In this document: piece by piece, positions 1 through 6,421 of the stretch
Layout of the letters: each line of letters opens with the position of its first letter
Numbering within the stretch: position 1 is the stretch's first letter
Source: Nitrospira sp. ST-bin4
Lineage (GTDB): Bacteria; Nitrospirota; Nitrospiria; Nitrospirales; Nitrospiraceae
Length of the DNA stretch: 33,253 bases
NCBI GenBank assembly: GCA_002083565.1
Contig: MSXM01000070.1
Coordinates: 1-33,253 of the forward strand
Direction of reading: 5' to 3'
Notes under the pieces: model-generated
The model's database searches: none
What the model saw: the letters and a program-made list of their open reading frames with translations, nothing else
Told to the model about the DNA's origin: nothing
Made by a program: the position numbers and the translations under genes

Positions 1-15
1 TTTTTCAGCATCCTG

Positions 16-351
16 CTAGAACTTCCACAGCGCGAGCATGAAAACCCAGCCGGTCACATATGGGATAAGACAGGAGCGTAGGATCGCAATCTTCGCCCGG
101 TGCGATGACCCATGCTGCGCGAGCTGTTCTTTGTAGACAAATTCATAGGAGAGCACGAGCACTGTAAGCGTCAGCACAAACACCCGGCTTGTCAGCGGCC
201 AAGAATACTGGCCACTGATAGCAAAGTTCGCTGTGAAGAATCCGCTGCACAATAAGACCAACGGAGCCAGCGCCAATCGAACGGTTTCTGCGAACACTAC
301 CGGCCGGCCTGGACGCACCGGCAACGGACTCGATTGTGAGCCAGGATTCAT
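16..351 (-). CDS. Small three-helix membrane protein, function unknown
   Basis: The protein has 111 residues. About 20 soluble Pro/Arg-rich residues are followed by hydrophobic stretches near residues 24-45, 55-72 and 92-110, so three membrane helices are likely, with the C-terminus ending in the last helix (ALWKF). I recognise no family. The start chosen is the ATG that overlaps the stop of the upstream zinc-finger gene as ATGA, which implies translational coupling; an in-frame upstream extension exists but would run through the neighbour and is not hydrophobic. The partner suggests that the two proteins act together, perhaps with the zinc finger recruited to the membrane, but this is inference only. 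Confidence 0.6.
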   Translation of the reverse strand: MNPGSQSSPLPVRPGRPVVFAETVRLALAPLVLLCSGFFTANFAISGQYSWPLTSRVFVLTLTVLVLSYEFVYKEQLAQHGSSHRAKIAILRSCLIPYVTGWVFMLALWKF

Positions 352-641
352 GACCCGACAGCTGTCGGTATCGTGTGCGTACCGGTCGGAGAAGAAGGAG
401 CGGTCCCGTCCTGCGCCGCGCGGCAGGCTTTGCACACGCGCGGACGCGCTTTGAGAAACGAAACTTTTCCGCTGGCCAGGCACCCGTAGTGGACAAACTC
501 ATCGCACACCGTGCAGCGAGACCACCCGCCACGGAGCATCGTGGTGTCCCGGTAGAGACCGTCTTTGCAGACGGCGCACTGCCGCCCCTCGACCGGGAGC
601 AACAGCGGCATCCACTCGCCTCCGCCTTTTCGAATACTCAT
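348..641 (-). CDS. Small C4HC3 (PHD/RING-like) zinc-finger protein
   Basis: This 97-residue protein has eight potential zinc ligands spaced C22-x2-C25-x17-C43-x2-C46-x4-H51-x2-C54-x15-C70-x2-C73. That is the cross-brace order of PHD fingers (Cys4-His-Cys3), with the typical aromatic-His-x-x-Cys-Leu look around H51 (VHYGCL). The Trp usually found just before the last Cys pair of PHD fingers is absent. The tail after residue 78 is Ser/Thr/Pro-rich and probably disordered. The start is the ATG following a TATACT box; a longer in-frame start 36 bases upstream is possible. The stop overlaps the start of the membrane-protein gene, so the two form an operon. A simple double zinc ribbon is the alternative reading. 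Confidence 0.6.
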   Translation of the reverse strand: MSIRKGGGEWMPLLLPVEGRQCAVCKDGLYRDTTMLRGGWSRCTVCDEFVHYGCLASGKVSFLKARPRVCKACRAAQDGTAPSSPTGTHTIPTAVGS

Positions 642-771
642 AGGACCGGAGTATAGCGGGGGGGTCGGCGGAAACACAAGGCAGAATCCCCTATTTCATA
701 CTGCAATTAGGGGGAAACCATCACGGCCATACGGTCGCCAACCGTGACTTCATGCACTTACGCAGCAAATC

Positions 772-800
772 TTGACAGGCCCTGTGCAAAGCTCTAGGCT
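772..800 (+). promoter_or_regulatory. Sigma-70-type promoter for the MNT/HEPN operon
   Basis: A consensus -35 TTGACA (772-777), a 17-base spacer and a TAGGCT -10 (795-800) sit directly before the nucleotidyltransferase gene. The predicted start of transcription, near 807, leaves a leader of about 15 bases. Upstream lie two short inverted repeats (CCCCTA/TAGGGG at 688-713 and ACGGT/ACCGT at 731-745) that could bind a regulator. Confidence 0.5.
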
Positions 801-821
801 TTCACCAATATCTGGTTGCCT

Positions 822-1151
822 ATGCACAAGCCTTTTCGTCATCGCGCAGTTCTAGAGGAATTCAAACGGAGGATCGAGCAGCGTCATCCGCAGGAACTGG
901 TCCGCCTTGTGGTATTTGGGTCACAGGCGCGGGGACAAGCTACATCTGATTCTGACGTCGACGTATTAGCTGTGGTCCGTTCGCAAGACTGGAGACTCGG
1001 CGATGCCATCCGCGATCTCGGCTATGAGCTTGAAATCACGCATGGTCTCATCTTATCCATCCAGGTCATGAGCCTGGAGCAATACGACCACCGAACAGCC
1101 CTCGGATCTACCTTCCTGAAAAACGTGGAGCGAGAAGGCCTCACCGTATGA
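822..1151 (+). CDS. mntA: MNT-domain nucleotidyltransferase (antitoxin of an MNT/HEPN pair)
   Basis: The 109-residue protein is a minimal nucleotidyltransferase. The nucleotide/metal-binding signature GS-x10-DxD is complete: G33-S34, then D45-V-D47. In characterised MntA-HepT pairs the MNT protein is the antitoxin and AMPylates the HEPN toxin; the same role is inferred here from the motif and the adjacent HEPN gene. The ATG at 822 was chosen over a TTG six bases upstream. Its TGA stop overlaps the ATG of the next gene, which is typical of these pairs. The third catalytic Asp expected downstream in the fold cannot be assigned with certainty. Confidence 0.85.
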   Translation: MHKPFRHRAVLEEFKRRIEQRHPQELVRLVVFGSQARGQATSDSDVDVLAVVRSQDWRLGDAIRDLGYELEITHGLILSIQVMSLEQYDHRTALGSTFLKNVEREGLTV

Positions 1152-1543
1152 ACGCCCCCTCCCGTCTTGAGGAGGTACAGGCCGAACTCTTACGGGCGGA
1201 ACGATCCCTACAAGCGGCCCAATCACTTTTCGCCCAGGATTTCCTCGAAGATTCTCTCTCGCGAGCCTATTACGCCATTCTTCATGCTGCGCGCGCCGCG
1301 TTGCTTGCCGAAGGCCTTGAGGTTTCTTCACACCGATCGGTCCGGCGTCTATTTGGGCTTCACCTCATCAAGACCGCCAAGCTTGATGTCCGACTCGCAA
1401 AGATTCTCGCCGAAGAACAGGATGATCGTTTTCTGGCCGACTATGACGCCTGGTTTCATCCCGAACGGGAGCGTGTCGAGAAACGCGTCACCGAAGCCCA
1501 TGAATTTCTTGCCGTCATTAAGAGTTTTCTCCAGCAGCGATAA
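1148..1543 (+). CDS. hepT: HEPN-domain protein (putative RNase toxin)
   Basis: A 131-residue, almost wholly helical protein. The segment SRAYYAILHAARAALL (about residues 38-53) is the hallmark of the PF05168-type HEPN fold. An Arg and a His lie in R-x6-H spacing there (R39, H46), close to the RX4-6H nuclease motif of HEPN toxins but not an exact match. The C-terminal helix after YDAWFHPERERVE is also typical. It overlaps the MNT gene by four bases and shares its promoter. HEPN partners of MNT proteins are RNases or substrates of AMPylation; which applies here is not decidable from sequence. Confidence 0.8.
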   Translation: MNAPSRLEEVQAELLRAERSLQAAQSLFAQDFLEDSLSRAYYAILHAARAALLAEGLEVSSHRSVRRLFGLHLIKTAKLDVRLAKILAEEQDDRFLADYDAWFHPERERVEKRVTEAHEFLAVIKSFLQQR

Positions 1544-1549
1544 ACGCAA

Positions 1550-1570
1550 CTGGTCACAAATTGTGACCAG
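1550..1570. repeat. Perfect 21-base palindrome between two convergent TA modules
   Basis: Ten-base arms CTGGTCACAA/TTGTGACCAG flank a single central A, starting seven bases after the HEPN stop. No T-tract follows on either strand, so it does not read as a classical terminator. It may be a protein-binding site or an mRNA-end hairpin. Confidence 0.7.
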
Positions 1571-1608
1571 TTCATCACATCCTCATGATTTTCTTTTACT
1601 TATAGATT

Positions 1609-1631
1609 TGAGATCGCAGAATGCGATCTCA
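1609..1631. repeat. 10-bp hairpin with GAA loop between the TA modules
   Basis: TGAGATCGCA and TGCGATCTCA are exact complements separated by GAA. The hairpin lies between the stop codons of the HEPN gene and the RelE-type toxin gene. It lacks a U-tract on both strands; it could stabilise 3' ends or act as a weak bidirectional terminator. Confidence 0.6.
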
Positions 1632-1660
1632 GGCTGATTAGGCCATTATATAGATCTGTC

Positions 1661-1954
1661 CTATTCTCGTCCCGTTCGTCGAAGTCGCTCGGTCAGCTCA
1701 TCATACACATGTCGACGGTGGCCGACGGCCATCAGACGAATGACGCGTGTTTTCTGATCGACGGCATAAACGATGCGAAAGCGGCGCACACGATACTTTC
1801 GAAGCCCGTTGAGTTCGCGCTTGAGGGGCTCTCCACATGCAGGATCGGTGGCAATGGCCCGAACGGCCGACTTGATCGATCGTTTCAGATCAGGATGGAG
1901 CGAGCGGATCACCTCCGCGACATGCGGAGGGAGGTCCGTACGGAACGGGTTCAC
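1661..1954 (-). CDS. RelE/ParE-family toxin
   Basis: This 97-residue basic protein carries the family core: LKRELNGLRKYRVRRFRIVY (a LxGLrkyRvG-like turn and two beta strands) followed by a VIRLMAVGHRRHVYDEL ending that resembles RelE and YoeB-type mRNA interferases. Arg and Lys residues in the core and the H-R-R-H-x-Y segment are candidate catalytic positions. Translation starts at a GTG that overlaps the antitoxin stop as GTGA, so the toxin is coupled to the antitoxin. RelE-type activity is ribosome-dependent mRNA cleavage; a ParE-type (gyrase) role cannot be excluded from sequence. Confidence 0.85.
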   Translation of the reverse strand: MNPFRTDLPPHVAEVIRSLHPDLKRSIKSAVRAIATDPACGEPLKRELNGLRKYRVRRFRIVYAVDQKTRVIRLMAVGHRRHVYDELTERLRRTGRE

Positions 1955-2247
1955 GCAGTGCGCCGCTTCTTAATAGGCGCAAGAGGCTCGCCGAACACAT
2001 CTTCAAACGACAGCCCTTTGCGCTTGCGCCCGTAAAACGCCCGGCTTTCGGCAATCTGACTCATGAGCGCCGGATCGCTGAGGACATCCAGGGTCTCTTT
2101 GAGGCGAGTGTACTCATCGACATTGATCAGAACGGCAGCCGGACGGCCGTTCTTCGTCACAACCACTTCCTCCTCGCGCTCTTGCACGCCCGCCACAAGT
2201 TCAGGCAGACGGGTCTTCACTTCCGACAGCGACAATGTTTTGGCCAT
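1951..2247 (-). CDS. Phd/YefM-family antitoxin
   Basis: A 98-residue protein with the usual Phd/YefM layout. The N-terminal half (SLSEVKTRLPELVAGV, then VVVTKNGRPAAVLINVDEY) is the dimerising DNA-binding domain. The C-terminal part is an acidic/basic tail containing GLSFEDVFGEP, which would wrap the toxin. The ATG at 2247 was chosen because it leads directly into the conserved domain; an upstream in-frame start would read through the operator. The gene precedes its toxin and overlaps it by four bases. Autorepression through the palindrome just upstream is likely. Confidence 0.88.
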   Translation of the reverse strand: MAKTLSLSEVKTRLPELVAGVQEREEEVVVTKNGRPAAVLINVDEYTRLKETLDVLSDPALMSQIAESRAFYGRKRKGLSFEDVFGEPLAPIKKRRTA

Positions 2248-2265
2248 ACTCGACCTCGCTCTCAA

Positions 2266-2289
2266 TGATGACCACAATTCTGGTCATCA
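2266..2289 (-). promoter_or_regulatory. Probable Phd/YefM autoregulatory operator
   Basis: Perfect nine-base inverted repeats TGATGACCA and TGGTCATCA are separated by six bases with an AATT core. They end about 18 bases upstream of the antitoxin start. Position and symmetry fit an antitoxin dimer operator overlapping the promoter. Confidence 0.6.
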
Positions 2290-2482
2290 GCATACAGGGC
2301 AGATGGAACGGCGTCAATCGATAGGGCAGGCGCTGCTGCGCAACGCGAAATGGAGAGGAGGCGAGCCGCAAGACCTCACACACGTGGAGAGTTGCAAGAC
2401 ACAGAGGCGATGGGTGCGCCGTGGCTATGCTGGGCGCAAGACGCGACCCAGATTAAAATACTCCCGACCCCTTTTCTTTCGT

Positions 2483-2866
2483 TTATGCTCGTAAAAGTCG
2501 GCCCGCTTCTTGGTCTAGCGGACTAAAGGCCGAGTTGTGACGCCTGCAATACTTTTTCGTTTTTAGGGCTCCACTATGAATAGAGACCACTCTTGAATAA
2601 TCAGTTCCGCGAATTATAACTCGATCCTTTGTTAACCCTCTCAACACCGTCGCTGACAGGATATGATCGCCAGAAATCTGCTTGTCACAGTCTTGAAATT
2701 CCGAGAATAAACATTTCACATTTGCTAGTTTTGTTATAGGCGGTTTAGGAACAACGCTGCTTGGCGGCATATTGATTGAGTTCATTACAAGATGGCACTC
2801 CTTTAACTGCTTGCCGCTTCCACATACGCAAGGCATTTCTGGAGGAGTAACCACCGTTCTATCCAT
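2483..2866 (-). CDS. SEC-C-motif protein with Cys/His core, probably shortened at the C-terminus
   Basis: The N-terminus contains a SEC-C metal-binding motif, CVCGSGKQLKECH (a C-x-C-x8-C-H type zinc site). A second Cys/His-rich part follows: CLFSEFQDCDKQISGDHILS and a later C-R-R-H-N-S segment, which looks HNH-like. The reading frame stops soon after SPLDQEAGRLLRA; my impression is that relatives continue further, so the gene is probably truncated. It starts about 80 bases beyond the attC-like site of the FRG cassette and has no recombination site of its own after the stop, consistent with a broken second cassette. A TTG 21 bases upstream is an alternative start. Function unknown. Confidence 0.5.
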   Translation of the reverse strand: MDRTVVTPPEMPCVCGSGKQLKECHLVMNSINMPPSSVVPKPPITKLANVKCLFSEFQDCDKQISGDHILSATVLRGLTKDRVIIRGTDYSRVVSIHSGALKTKKYCRRHNSAFSPLDQEAGRLLRA

Positions 2867-2938
2867 TACGATAGCTCTATTTTCCAACTCTTAGCTTCCA
2901 CACCGCCCGTGTAGCGCCTCAGTTCCAGGCCGCGCGTT

Positions 2939-3024
2939 GCGCTAACAGCGCGGCACAAGTGCACAATGAAATGACGCGCCTGCGACGCCGTATCACGGTC
3001 CGATGCAAGTACCTGTTAGAGCGC
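2939..3024 (-). other. Integron attC-like recombination site of the FRG cassette
   Basis: The site is an 86-base imperfect palindrome. On the minus strand it begins GCGCTCTAACAG and ends CTGTTAGCGC. Inner arms GGTAC...GTGCC can pair, with extrahelical bases. The variable middle holds its own hairpin, CCGT-GAT-ACGG. The FRG stop codon TAA lies inside the outer arm, as in many cassettes. When the cassette's own 5' end (TTAGAGCGC) is joined to the site, the outer arms become perfectly complementary over 12 bases. The core GTTAGCG deviates from the GTTRRRY consensus, so a covariance-model search would be needed for certainty. Confidence 0.55.
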
Positions 3025-3782
3025 TGGCTTTGCGTCATGGAAGTATCTTCTTTCGAGATGTGCGGCAAGCCCGTCAAGATCTGGAAACAGCGAAAGACTC
3101 GACACACCATTCGCCATGAGATCTTCGCGAAGGGATTCAAAGTTGTCCGCGTGTATCGGAACCTTCACCAAACGCTTCTTATACGCCGCGTTAAATTCCA
3201 ACTTGACGAACTTTCCATCATCCATTCTCTTGTGGCAGGTAAAAACTCCATCCTGAGCCAAAATTCGACGCGTAATAGTTCTTGGACGAAAGATGCGGGT
3301 TTTGTTTTGTTTGTAAGGGGTTTCATTACTCGTGGATCCAATAAAATCTTCTGGCAACGTCTTCAGTATCCAGACTACGCCATTAGCGAAGTCTCCGTTC
3401 TCATCCTTCTGGGGCGATTTTCTGACGCAGAACCATAAGGCGGCCAGCGCACTGTACGTCCAATCAAGTAGACGAGTCGGCAGCCCATGATGTTGTGCCA
3501 AGGCTAAGAGGTCCCATGCATCGCGCGGGTTGAATTCCGTGAAGGGTAACTGTTGCCGTTCAAAATCCGCCATCATCAATCTTTCGATATTCAGGAGATC
3601 GCCCTTTGGACTCAATCGAGCAAGACGTGGAATCAAGGGTTGATCGGTGGCCTGCCCTCGGAAGATGAAGTCACTCTTGTTGCCCGCGTCAATTTCGACT
3701 CGCTTCAACGACTTAATGGACGCGAGGAAAGTACTGAGAGATGCTGGCGATGGAAGTATGTTGGGTGACATGTGCGCTCTAA
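2946..3782 (-). mobile_element. Integron gene cassette carrying the FRG-domain gene
   Basis: The unit runs from G^TTAGAGCGC, ten bases before the FRG start codon, to CTG^TTAGCGC beyond its stop. It contains a single gene with almost no 5' leader and an attC-like hairpin at the 3' end, the standard cassette plan. No integron integrase gene lies within the window, so this would be an orphan cassette (CALIN-type) or a relic. Confidence 0.5.
3016..3771 (-). CDS. FRG-domain protein, function unknown
   Basis: The 251-residue protein matches the FRG domain family. The name-giving FRGQ is at residues 38-41, and the strongest block QHHGLPTRLLDWT is at residues 93-105, followed by a hydrophobic helix (ALAALWFCV). 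The C-terminal half carries basic segments and an HLERRYF ending typical of the family. There is no signal peptide, so it is cytoplasmic. FRG proteins are common in mobile and defence-like settings, but no activity is established. No clear Shine-Dalgarno precedes the ATG; the start lies ten bases inside the cassette boundary, which is usual for integron cassette genes. Confidence 0.85.
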   Translation of the reverse strand: MSPNILPSPASLSTFLASIKSLKRVEIDAGNKSDFIFRGQATDQPLIPRLARLSPKGDLLNIERLMMADFERQQLPFTEFNPRDAWDLLALAQHHGLPTRLLDWTYSALAALWFCVRKSPQKDENGDFANGVVWILKTLPEDFIGSTSNETPYKQNKTRIFRPRTITRRILAQDGVFTCHKRMDDGKFVKLEFNAAYKKRLVKVPIHADNFESLREDLMANGVSSLSLFPDLDGLAAHLERRYFHDAKPAL

Positions 3783-3796
3783 CTATGTTTGGGCCG

Positions 3797-3837
3797 ATCC
3801 GTATAAGAGCCGGATTCGCCCATTTCTATCCGTATAA
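3797..3837. repeat. Short direct repeat and hairpin beside the cassette boundary
   Basis: ATCCGTATAA occurs twice (3797-3806 and 3828-3837), 31 bases apart. Between and across them GGGCCGATCCG and CGGATTCGCCC can form an imperfect 11-bp stem. The element abuts the 5' end of the FRG cassette and may be the remnant of the preceding recombination site (attC or attI). Confidence 0.35.
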
Positions 3838-3986
3838 CACGCCACTTTGGTTTGTGAACCATACGCCTTGACCGGTTGCGTTTCAATGGGATGTGACGGT
3901 GGAATCATGCACCGAGCACCAAACAGAACTTGTTCGACCCGGAGCCCATTCCATTTGATCTTGGCGACGGGATAAACACCCCTCCA

Positions 3987-4286
3987 GCGTGCGGGGTGCG
4001 CGAGCACGGGAGACCATGAACCCCCGCTCCTGTCCTCCCTCGCTCTCTACCTCTTCTTCCTTTAATTCAATGGGACGGCGCCCGCGATTGCCTCCCACCG
4101 CGCCCATTGAGCGAGCACCGACCGCCATCACTCTCTGCCTCTGCCTCCTTTCCCTTCTTTCAGGAGCGGGGGATCATGGTCTCCTATTTGCGCGCATGCA
4201 CCGAGCACCGCCCTATATATAAACTCTGACCAGTCCCGCGTGCGGGGGGCGCGAGCACAGGAGACCATGAACCCCCGCTCCTGTCC
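3987..4286. repeat. Direct and inverted copies of a GC-rich intergenic repeat
   Basis: The 599 bases between the FRG gene and the prenyl synthase hold no convincing gene. Two direct copies of a 49-base unit lie at 3987-4035 and 4238-4286 (47 of 49 identical by eye). A 24-base inverted copy lies at 4161-4184 (23 of 24). The inverted copy and the second direct copy can fold into a long hairpin with a loop of about 50 bases. A second shared word, CATGCACCGAGCACC, recurs at 3906-3920 and 4195-4209, so the whole module seems duplicated. The unit contains its own short CAGGAG/CTCCTG inverted repeat. Confidence 0.75.
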
Positions 4287-4370
4287 CTCCCCCGTTTGAC
4301 TCATCCCCAAATCGTTTGTTACTCTCCGCGCGGGTCGGAAATTTTCTCAACACGAGTCGATTCACACCCT

Positions 4371-5261
4371 ATGAACATCAAAGAGTACCTGGAACAAAAG
4401 CGCATCGCCGTCGATCGCTTCCTCGACGAAGTGACGCCGCCGGCCGTCACGCCGCCGACGACGCTGCATGAGAGCATGCGCTACAGCCTCATGGCAGGCG
4501 GGAAACGCGTACGCCCGATTCTGACGATTGCGGCAGCGGAAGCCCTGGGCCAAACGCCGCCCGGCCTCATGGCGGTCGCCTGCTCATTGGAACTGATCCA
4601 TACCTATTCATTGATTCACGACGACCTGCCCTCGATGGACAACGACGACTTCCGCCGGGGCAAGCCGACCAACCATAAAGTGTACGGCGAAGCGATGGCC
4701 ATCCTTGCCGGAGACGCGCTGTTGACGATGGCCTTCGACCTCATCAGCAGACCCGACCTGATGAAGGGCGTCGATCCGGTGCGCCAGGTCCGGATCATTC
4801 AAGAGTTGGCCTTCGGCTCCGGCAACCTCGGCATGGTCGGGGGACAAGTCTTCGACATCCAAGCCGAAAACAAAGACATCGACCTCCCCACCCTTCAGAA
4901 CATCCATAAGCACAAGACCGGCATGCTGATTCGCGCCGCCGTCCGCATGGGCGCCATTGCCTCCGGAGCGAACGACCGCCAACTCGACGACATGACCGGC
5001 TATGCCGAAGACATCGGCCTGGCGTTTCAAATTGCCGACGATGTGCTGAACGTGACGGGCACGCGCGAGGAACTGGGCAAGAACCCGAACACCGACGCGG
5101 AGCGCGGCAAGAAAACCTACCCGACGTTCTATGGAACCGAGGGAGCCAGCAAGCTGGCGGACGACTGTGTCGCGCGCGCCATCGGACGCCTGGATTCGTT
5201 CGGCCCGTCCGCCGATGCCTTGCGCGGAATCGCGCGATATATCACAAGCCGCAAGAACTGA
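4371..5261 (+). CDS. ispA: Polyprenyl diphosphate synthase (IspA-like farnesyl/geranylgeranyl type)
   Basis: The 296-residue protein condenses isopentenyl diphosphate with allylic diphosphates to make C15-C20 precursors for hopanoids, carotenoids and quinones. GGKRVRP (about residues 43-49) binds diphosphate. The first Asp-rich motif is H83-DDLPSMD-ND; the second is FQIADD(223-224)VLN, in which the usual last Asp of DDxxD is Asn227. HTYSLIHDDLP resembles E. coli IspA, so a farnesyl product is favoured, though chain length cannot be fixed. The ATG at 4371 begins the conserved N-terminus; an upstream in-frame ATG only adds residues unlike the family. The neighbouring hpnA and CruF-like genes fit a terpenoid supply role. 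Confidence 0.88.
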   Translation: MNIKEYLEQKRIAVDRFLDEVTPPAVTPPTTLHESMRYSLMAGGKRVRPILTIAAAEALGQTPPGLMAVACSLELIHTYSLIHDDLPSMDNDDFRRGKPTNHKVYGEAMAILAGDALLTMAFDLISRPDLMKGVDPVRQVRIIQELAFGSGNLGMVGGQVFDIQAENKDIDLPTLQNIHKHKTGMLIRAAVRMGAIASGANDRQLDDMTGYAEDIGLAFQIADDVLNVTGTREELGKNPNTDAERGKKTYPTFYGTEGASKLADDCVARAIGRLDSFGPSADALRGIARYITSRKN

Positions 5262-5355
5262 GGGACCCCGCTGACATGCTGACACGCTTTCAGGCTGACA
5301 GGTCTTGCGGAATCATGCCACTTGCTCGCTTGCCGCTTGTCAGCACTCTCAGCTC

Positions 5356-6339
5356 ATGAGAGCTCTCGTCACAGGCGCAACCGGATTCGTCGGAGCGGCA
5401 GTGGTCCGTGCGCTGATCAAAGCCGGCGTCGACGTGCGTGTACTTTCCCGTCGCGACAGCGATGTCTCAAATCTTCAATCACTCACCGTCGATTATGCCT
5501 ACGGCGATCTTCGGGATCACGTCTCTCTGCGCCACGCGCTGACCGGCTGCCAACAGCTCTACCATGTGGCCGCGCATTACGCCCTCTGGGCCAAAGACCC
5601 TGCTATCTTTTATAATGTGAACGTTGACGGCACGAAGAATCTCCTGGAAGCCGCGCGCGAGGTCGGCACCGAGCGCATCGTCTACTGCAGCACGATCGGC
5701 GCGATCGGACTGCCTCCCGATGGAGGCCCGGGCACCGAAGACACGCCCGTCTCGCTGTCGCAGATGGCGGGGCATTACAAACGATCAAAGTATCTCGCCG
5801 AGCAGGAAGTCTTGCGGATGGCGAAAGAAGGGCTACCGATCGTGATCGTCAATCCCAGCGCGCCGGTCGGCGAGGGCGACGTGAAACCCACGCCGACGGG
5901 CCAGATGATCGTCGACTTCATGAAGGGCCGGATGCCTGCCTACATTGAAACCGGCATGAATATTGTGGATGTCGATGACGTTGCAGCAGGCCATTTGCTG
6001 GCGATGCAGAAAGGCCGTATCGGCGAACGATACATCCTCGGTTGCAAGAATTTGTTGCTGCGCGAGGTGTTCGAAATCCTGAGCAAGCTGACCGGCATCA
6101 AGGCGCCTTCTATCAAGCTGCCCCGATCCGCGGTGCTGCCCCTCGCGTATGCCAACCACTGGCTCGCGAACCTGACCGGGCGTCCACCGCGCATCCCGCT
6201 CGAAGGTGTCAAGATGGCCAAGTACAAAATGCACTACGACTGCAGCAAGGCGATCCGCGAACTCGGCATTCCCCAAGCCCCGCCGGAGGTCGCGCTGGGA
6301 AAGGCCGTGAGCTGGTTCAAGTCCCACGGCTACGCCTAG
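5356..6339 (+). CDS. hpnA: Hopanoid-associated sugar epimerase HpnA (extended SDR)
   Basis: A 327-residue NAD(P)-dependent epimerase/dehydratase. The Rossmann motif TGATGFVGAAVVRAL sits at residues 7-21 and the active-site Y-x3-K appears in YKRSKYLAEQEV. The segment YCSTIGAIGLP carries the catalytic Ser/Thr region, and VNPSAPVGEGDVKPTPTG is characteristic of HpnA. The exact reaction of HpnA in hopanoid modification is not settled; it is named from its clustering with hopanoid genes. The start is the ATG just before the nucleotide-binding strand; the upstream in-frame codons are not conserved-looking. It lies 94 bases after the prenyl synthase on the same strand. Confidence 0.87.
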   Translation: MRALVTGATGFVGAAVVRALIKAGVDVRVLSRRDSDVSNLQSLTVDYAYGDLRDHVSLRHALTGCQQLYHVAAHYALWAKDPAIFYNVNVDGTKNLLEAAREVGTERIVYCSTIGAIGLPPDGGPGTEDTPVSLSQMAGHYKRSKYLAEQEVLRMAKEGLPIVIVNPSAPVGEGDVKPTPTGQMIVDFMKGRMPAYIETGMNIVDVDDVAAGHLLAMQKGRIGERYILGCKNLLLREVFEILSKLTGIKAPSIKLPRSAVLPLAYANHWLANLTGRPPRIPLEGVKMAKYKMHYDCSKAIRELGIPQAPPEVALGKAVSWFKSHGYA

Positions 6340-6421
6340 CCCGCACATCTCGTCGCAATCTTGAAAGCACGCGGACGGGAGTGTTACCGTTTCCACCACG
6401 CTTCTAGCAACGCCGCTATCG

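Noticed and set aside
2455..2476. AAAATACTCCCGACCCC-type word resembling sequences flanking REP-associated transposases
   Set aside because: Only one copy was noticed in the window and no transposase gene is present, so it is not reportable as an element.
3989..4310. Short frames inside the gene-free repeat region
   Set aside because: They simply translate the repeated GC-rich units on both strands and carry no domain.
4608..5285. A 225-residue open frame antisense to the prenyl synthase
   Set aside because: It lies opposite a gene with complete catalytic motifs, contains no recognisable domain, and is explained by high GC codon bias.
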